The notes under the pieces were generated by a model. That model had not been told where the DNA came from, searched no databases, and saw only the letters and a program-made list of their open reading frames with translations. The position numbers and the translations under genes are program-made. DNA of 64,000 nucleotides from the NCBI RefSeq assembly GCF_020536995.1, contig NC_068366.1, forward strand, positions 29,907,890 through 29,971,889, written 5' to 3'. The DNA is from Dreissena polymorpha. Lineage: Eukaryota > Mollusca > Bivalvia > Myida > Dreissenidae. Positions within the stretch are counted from its first letter, which is position 1. Every line of letters starts with the position of its first letter. Below, in pieces: positions 59,486 through 64,000 of this stretch.

Positions 59486-60091
59486 ACCGGTATATCACCC
59501 TTTCTCTCTCCTGCTCCGTACTGTTACCCTGCCCAATACACCCTCCGCGAAGAGTTTTGACTGGAATCGGCATAGCTGGATCAAATCCCTGCCTTCATAA
59601 CAAACCAGGTGCTGATAGCCTATCCAAATGGTATAATAATTTGACCGTTGTTATTTTTTACTTTTTTAAATTTAGGTATTTTTTAAGCATGAACCCAAAT
59701 GTATACATTCTTTTCAAAATATAAAATAAAAATGATACTTCTTTTCATACTATGATACTTAAACAAAAAATAAACTCCTAACAAATCTCGTAGGATTTTC
59801 TTGTGATGGCAGAGGTAGTATGTTAGAGCAAAGAACGACAACTCTGCGTGGAGATAGTGCCAATACACAGCTCGAATTGCGAATCAAGCGATTTGCAACT
59901 TTTAAAAAACGTTTTCTCGATAAACTATTACCGCACTCTCTCTGGTAAATAACATGTAAAATACCGATACGATATCGTATTTATCAGACCGAGAATAACT
60001 TCGTTAATATAACAAAGATAGAAAAAAACCTTAGACATTAAAAATCCTTTCATATCACAAGGAAGGTATAAAACCCGGAAATCTTTTAGGT
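59486..60091. other. AT-rich spacer
   Basis: It includes a dispersed repeat word at 59808-59858 (second copy of the one at 16830) and a weak B-box-like word near 59575. No gene. Confidence 0.5.
59808..59858 (+). repeat. Dispersed ~55 bp repeat, copy 2
   Basis: GCAGAGGTAGTATGTTAGAG, then CAAAGAACGACAACTCTGCG. Partner of 16830-16885. Confidence 0.55.
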
Positions 60092-60570
60092 AAAACCAGG
60101 AAAAGGTAAAAGTGCTTATAAATGCATTATTATTCGTCCGATATGAATTACAATGGTACCATTTGAAAAAAGACCCTCCAAAGCTTCTAACGATGTAAAC
60201 ATATTGTATGGCAGGGTCAGTGTCGGTCTGTAAATCGCGGTCAAAGTCGGTCTATTTAAAGGGTTTTTTTCGCACACAAAAAAATGCCTTATGGAAAACC
60301 CGGAAAAAGTTAAACTTGTTAAAAAAACATTATTATTAATTCGATATTAATTATATTAGTACCTTTTTAAAGAGGATCCTCTAACGTTTCTAACGATGTA
60401 AAAATATTGTTGACCGGTCGATACCGTTTTTTACACAAAACAATGTCTTGGGGAAACCCCGGAAAAGATAAAAGGGGTTATAAAAGCATCATTTTTCCAA
60501 CTGACCATACATTATTTGGTACCATTGTAATGGTGTTCCTCCACCATATGTAAATATGTGAAAATATATT
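60092..60570 (+). repeat. Tandem repeat of 160-205 bp, three copies
   Basis: Copies start near 60092, 60296 and 60457, each with a form of ACCCCGGAAAAGATAAAAG, then a short AT stretch, GGTACCATT-like words and TTCTAACGATGTAAA (first two). A fourth copy lies at 62551-62650 in the same orientation, on the far side of the hAT element. Confidence 0.75.
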
Positions 60571-60840
60571 GTGAAAATTGCAAAAGTGCAATAAAATGAT
60601 ATGCCTTTACCGGGTTAGGCATATTTTCTATGCGAGAGATGTGTTTTCATAGCGAAAACACTTAAACTGTCTTAAAGTTTGTTTTTTCGACTTCATATAA
60701 TACGCATGATTTAGCTTCCATTTTCGAGGTCAGGTATCTTTTGGTGGTGACTATACATAACATTATTATCGACTGCGCTTTATCGTTGTTTTCTACTATG
60801 TATCCGAATGGATTGCTTACGAAGCGGGCGATTTTTAGAA

Positions 60841-62393
60841 TGGCTGCTTATTTGATGTCGCCCTGTACAATCAGACCAGCCAACATCCAGTACAGTCGTT
60901 CTGCTTCGAAGTTATGGCGGACGAAACCACTGATGCTGCCGCTAGGGAGAAAATTGCTCTCTGCCTTCGATTTTATGATGCAGAGAAAAAATGTCTCCGG
61001 GAGGAGTTCGTTGAGTTTGCCGAGTTCATGTCTACCACGGGCGAAGCTCTGGCTAATACCTTCCTCGAGAACCTTCAAGCTCTTGGAGTGAACATTCAGC
61101 AAATGCGCGGTCAAGGTTATGATGGTGCGTCGTACATGTCCGGGAAGCAGATGGGGGTCCAGGCTCGCATCCAAGCCATCGTCGCGAGAGCTGTATACAC
61201 TTACTGCAATGCGCACTGGTTGAATCTCGACACCAGTATCGTGTAGTCCTTCACCGTACTCTGTAGTATATACACAAATATTGTCTTTTCTTACAGTCTC
61301 TGAGCTTCTGCACTCAACCGCTACGGTCAATCCGTATACATTCGGACAAAGGGAGAAATTCGGATAATACTTCTTCCCAAGGACACTAAATCTAGCTCCA
61401 GGCCTTCAGCGCCTACAGTGCTTTGATTTTGTATTGAAGGTGAGCGAATTAACAGATTTTGTTCAGGAGATTTTCACCGAGTTCCAGCCAGACCTTGAGG
61501 TTGACGATGTAACATTTGCCAGGATGTGTAGAAGGTGGAAGGCGAAGTGGCAGATTTTAACTCCAGAGCCATTCAAAACCCTCGAGTCGGCGCTTACCCC
61601 CGCAACGGAAAACTCCTACCACAATGTTTGAAGATGACTTCTCGTTCTGCTCTGCATGCCAGTATCGTCAGCAACAGCGGAGAGGTCTTTTTCTACAATG
61701 AGACGGGTGAAGATATACCTCCGTAGCACCATGGGAACGGAGCGCATGTTCGGTCTTGCCCTGTTGAATATACACCGAGAGCGAGAGATCGATCTGGAAG
61801 AGGTCGTTGACGTATTTGCCAGACAAAAGGAGCGCCGTTTGGCTCTTTTATTCGTTTGTAATGTAATGCATGTAATACAGGAGACCTTGCATTAATTAGA
61901 ATGTATAAAGTTTACGTGTATTGTTTTTTTAAAGTATTTTGCTATAGGTAGAGAATACAAGACGAGGTGTAAGTGACTAGAGTTATCGAGTAAATATGAT
62001 AGACATAGGTGCTATCTAAAAGATTGATATTTTGCTTTATTATGTATCTTTTATTTGTGTTTTAACAATATAAATTAAGCTTTAGTTACTTTCATCCAAA
62101 AGTGTTATGTCCTTTTTTATACCATACCATATCATGGTTTTATTTAGACATCCGTTAAATGAGAACCCCGACATAATTCTGGAATACAATCTTAAAGGAA
62201 AATCACATGTTTAAAAATTGAAGATAAATGGTATCATATCCGAGTTTATCACGCCATTGCACTATACTACTGTCTGAAACCTCTCTAGAATGCACGTATG
62301 GCTTCGTAGAGATAAAAAATACGGGGGAGCATGCACCCGCACCCCCTAGCATGCCATTTGCGTACACTGAAAATCAGCCCAGCTACGCCCCTG
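60841..62393 (+). pseudogene. Broken hAT transposase with right terminal repeat
   Basis: Three in-order frame pieces: 60914-61246 (ADETTDAAAREKIALCLRF, GQGYDGASYMSGKQMGVQAR, YCNAHWLNL), 61434-61631 (VSELTDFVQEIF, RRWKAKW) and 61656-61895 (SATAERSFSTMRRVK, ALLNIHRE). The first is typical of the DUF4371-like core of hAT transposases and the last is the hAT dimerisation region. The acidic catalytic residues of the three motifs (DETTD, GYDGA, AERSFS) can be seen, but in different frames. The N-terminal zinc finger and part of the centre are missing. At the right end CCCAGCTACGCCCCTG (62378-62393) is the reverse of a common hAT end CAGGGGCGTAGC, with GC-rich subterminal words. The left end was not found. 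It is inactive. Confidence 0.85.
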
Positions 62394-62550
62394 CTTTCCA
62401 CATTAATTATAATGGTATCCTAGTAGAGAGGCCCTCTAAGGTGTGTAATACATGTAACATTAATTTTGTACAATATCAAATTAGCACTCTTGTTAGCGTC
62501 AAAAGTTGGTAGAAGTTCTATGATTTCTAATGCCTAATTATTTTTTGCGT

Positions 62551-62650
62551 AAAATTCGGAAAAGATAAAAGTGATTATAAAAGCAACATTTTTATACCGA
62601 CTTGAATTAAAATGATATCGTTGTAAAGGAAATTTTATGACGTTCCTAAA
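62551..62650 (+). repeat. Fourth copy of the 160-205 bp tandem repeat
   Basis: It reads AAAATTCGGAAAAGATAAAA, then GTGATTATAAAAGCAAC, closely matching the copy at 60457. It supports insertion of the hAT element into an older array. Confidence 0.65.
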
Positions 62651-64000
62651 ATATGCACAAGTATTTTTTCAATATGAGATGTGGTTGGTATAAGTTGTTT
62701 GATTTTCCTACCAAATTATGACATTTTCTGTTTTGAAGGTACAGTTTTAAAGCGTAAAATAGTTGTTTGTTTCCGGTAACCCGACCCAAAGTTGTTATTT
62801 CTTGCCGACCCTAAAATTTAAAGGCGATTTCCGTGCAACACGCTTTTCCTTTCGACAAGGCTTTTAAACAGAGCATTTAAGTATCATTACATACCAAATG
62901 TGTTGATTTGGGGGACAACTTTGTATTGACCGACGTATTGTCCGCGTCTGAAGACGAGAACATAGCACCCGTCTGCTATCACACATTATAACAACTAGTT
63001 TATCATGAATGATTTTAGCATTAGTGCATACAATTGGTGAGCGTTGCTGTACCTATGGATTAAATTACTTTTTCCAAAGTTACAAAGATCCTATTAGCAT
63101 GTAGAAATTATATAAATATATTCGCCTAAATATTTGTATATTTTTTTATATTTATTTATGGTTAAGAATGTAGGGTTTATTTACAGGCGTGCAAATAAAA
63201 AATCGTGTTATTTTTCCCGATAGCAGCTATTGAAATCCTATCAAAACGCTTCAAACTTTGAGATGTCGTTTTAATACTTACATTGAATATGCGGGAAAAA
63301 ATGAAATGATTAAAAAAGAGAGCAATCATTTTACCGACAAAACATAGTGCCATCAATGTATATTATACATTTTTAATATTAAAACGAATTGCTTGTGCAC
63401 AGTGCTAGATTTTCACCTTAACATGCATGACATGTAGCTTTCTCAGGGGGGCATGCGTATACGGGAGCTTACCGCGTTTAAGTGAGGTTAGATGGAACAA
63501 AACTTCCAAGATGGCGTCGTTTTAGTGTTTTTCTTAAAGGAGTAGCGGATATTTTCACCCGGTACGCAAGTTTATATTTATATTTCTTTTAAATGAATTA
63601 GCCATTTCGGCTCTACGGTGTTTGTGCTTCCCTCGGTTTTTTGTTTCAATGCCGCAGACGTCGGAATAACAAAGTTATTGGAGCAAAACCATCGACAAAT
63701 TTATTGTTTAATTTCTTGACCTTCGAGATGTTTGATGTTCGAATATCATTTTCTCTCATAATAAACAGTATTTGTGCATGTTTACAGTAAAATATAACAA
63801 AAATCACGATTATTTTATTATTTCGGCGTGTTTTCATGTCTATTAATTCATTTAATGCCGAATTATAACGGATTAACCCCCCTGTTTGGAACTAACTTCC
63901 TTTGAAGCACATTTTGGGACCAGACTTCCAAATGATAAACAGCTCTTTCTTATGTTAGAAGGTTTATGCGAAATAACTGTCGTGAATGAATTCCGCATTG
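62651..64000. other. AT-rich DNA without recognised gene
   Basis: Nothing was recognised except a promoter-like word CCAAGATGGCGTCG near 63508-63521, which resembles a YY1-type site but has no open frame after its ATG. Confidence 0.5.

Overview
This window is animal genomic DNA: AT-rich, intron-bearing and full of decayed transposable elements. The dispersed repeats are of kinds seen in bivalve molluscs: short Helitron-like elements ending in a hairpin plus CTAA, a Pearl/BIV160-like element with a ~150 bp tandem core, and a 211 bp hairpin MITE. A dreissenid-like bivalve is my best guess from memory of such repeats, but that is not proven here. Nothing bacterial or organellar was seen.

Layout. 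0-3 kb: repeat fragments, a hairpin MITE and AT-rich DNA. 3.2-9.4 kb: a 6.2 kb block closed by near-perfect 163 bp inverted repeats and holding a GACCGG minisatellite. 9.9-13.7 kb: a 5'-truncated, minus-strand copy of a LINE whose long copy lies at 18.4-27.3 kb (ORF1 with zinc knuckles; ORF2 with endonuclease, reverse transcriptase and RNase H). Between them at 15.1-16.6 kb is a Pearl-like element carrying eight copies of the palindrome GGTCACAGTGACC. 27.8-29.4 kb: palindromes, a 435 bp foldback and a tRNA-derived SINE. 29.8-32.4 kb: a ~1.2 kb tandem duplication of unknown nature. 32.4-36.8 kb: a fossil Ty3/gypsy LTR element. 37.3-42.0 kb: the one clear host gene, a five-exon immunity-related GTPase (IRG-like) for which all splice phases agree. 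43.3 kb: a 31 bp minisatellite. 44.0-48.1 kb: an ORF2-only L1/Tx1-type LINE. 48.6-55.9 kb: TG-rich arrays, a direct repeat of about 0.6 kb, and three small in-frame candidate exons (50.07-51.99 kb). 56.5-57.5 kb: an isolated open L1-type ORF1. 58.7-59.5 kb: a foldback of 33 bp units. 60.1-62.7 kb: a broken hAT transposase inside a tandem repeat.

The only well-supported host protein is the IRG-like GTPase, probably a cell-autonomous immunity protein. Most of the rest is mobile-element sediment. The most interesting points are the IRG gene model with its acidic N-terminal exons, the nuclear-receptor-type site array, the ORF1-only and ORF2-only LINE pieces on one strand, and the large inverted-repeat block whose repeats each end in a splice-donor-like sequence.
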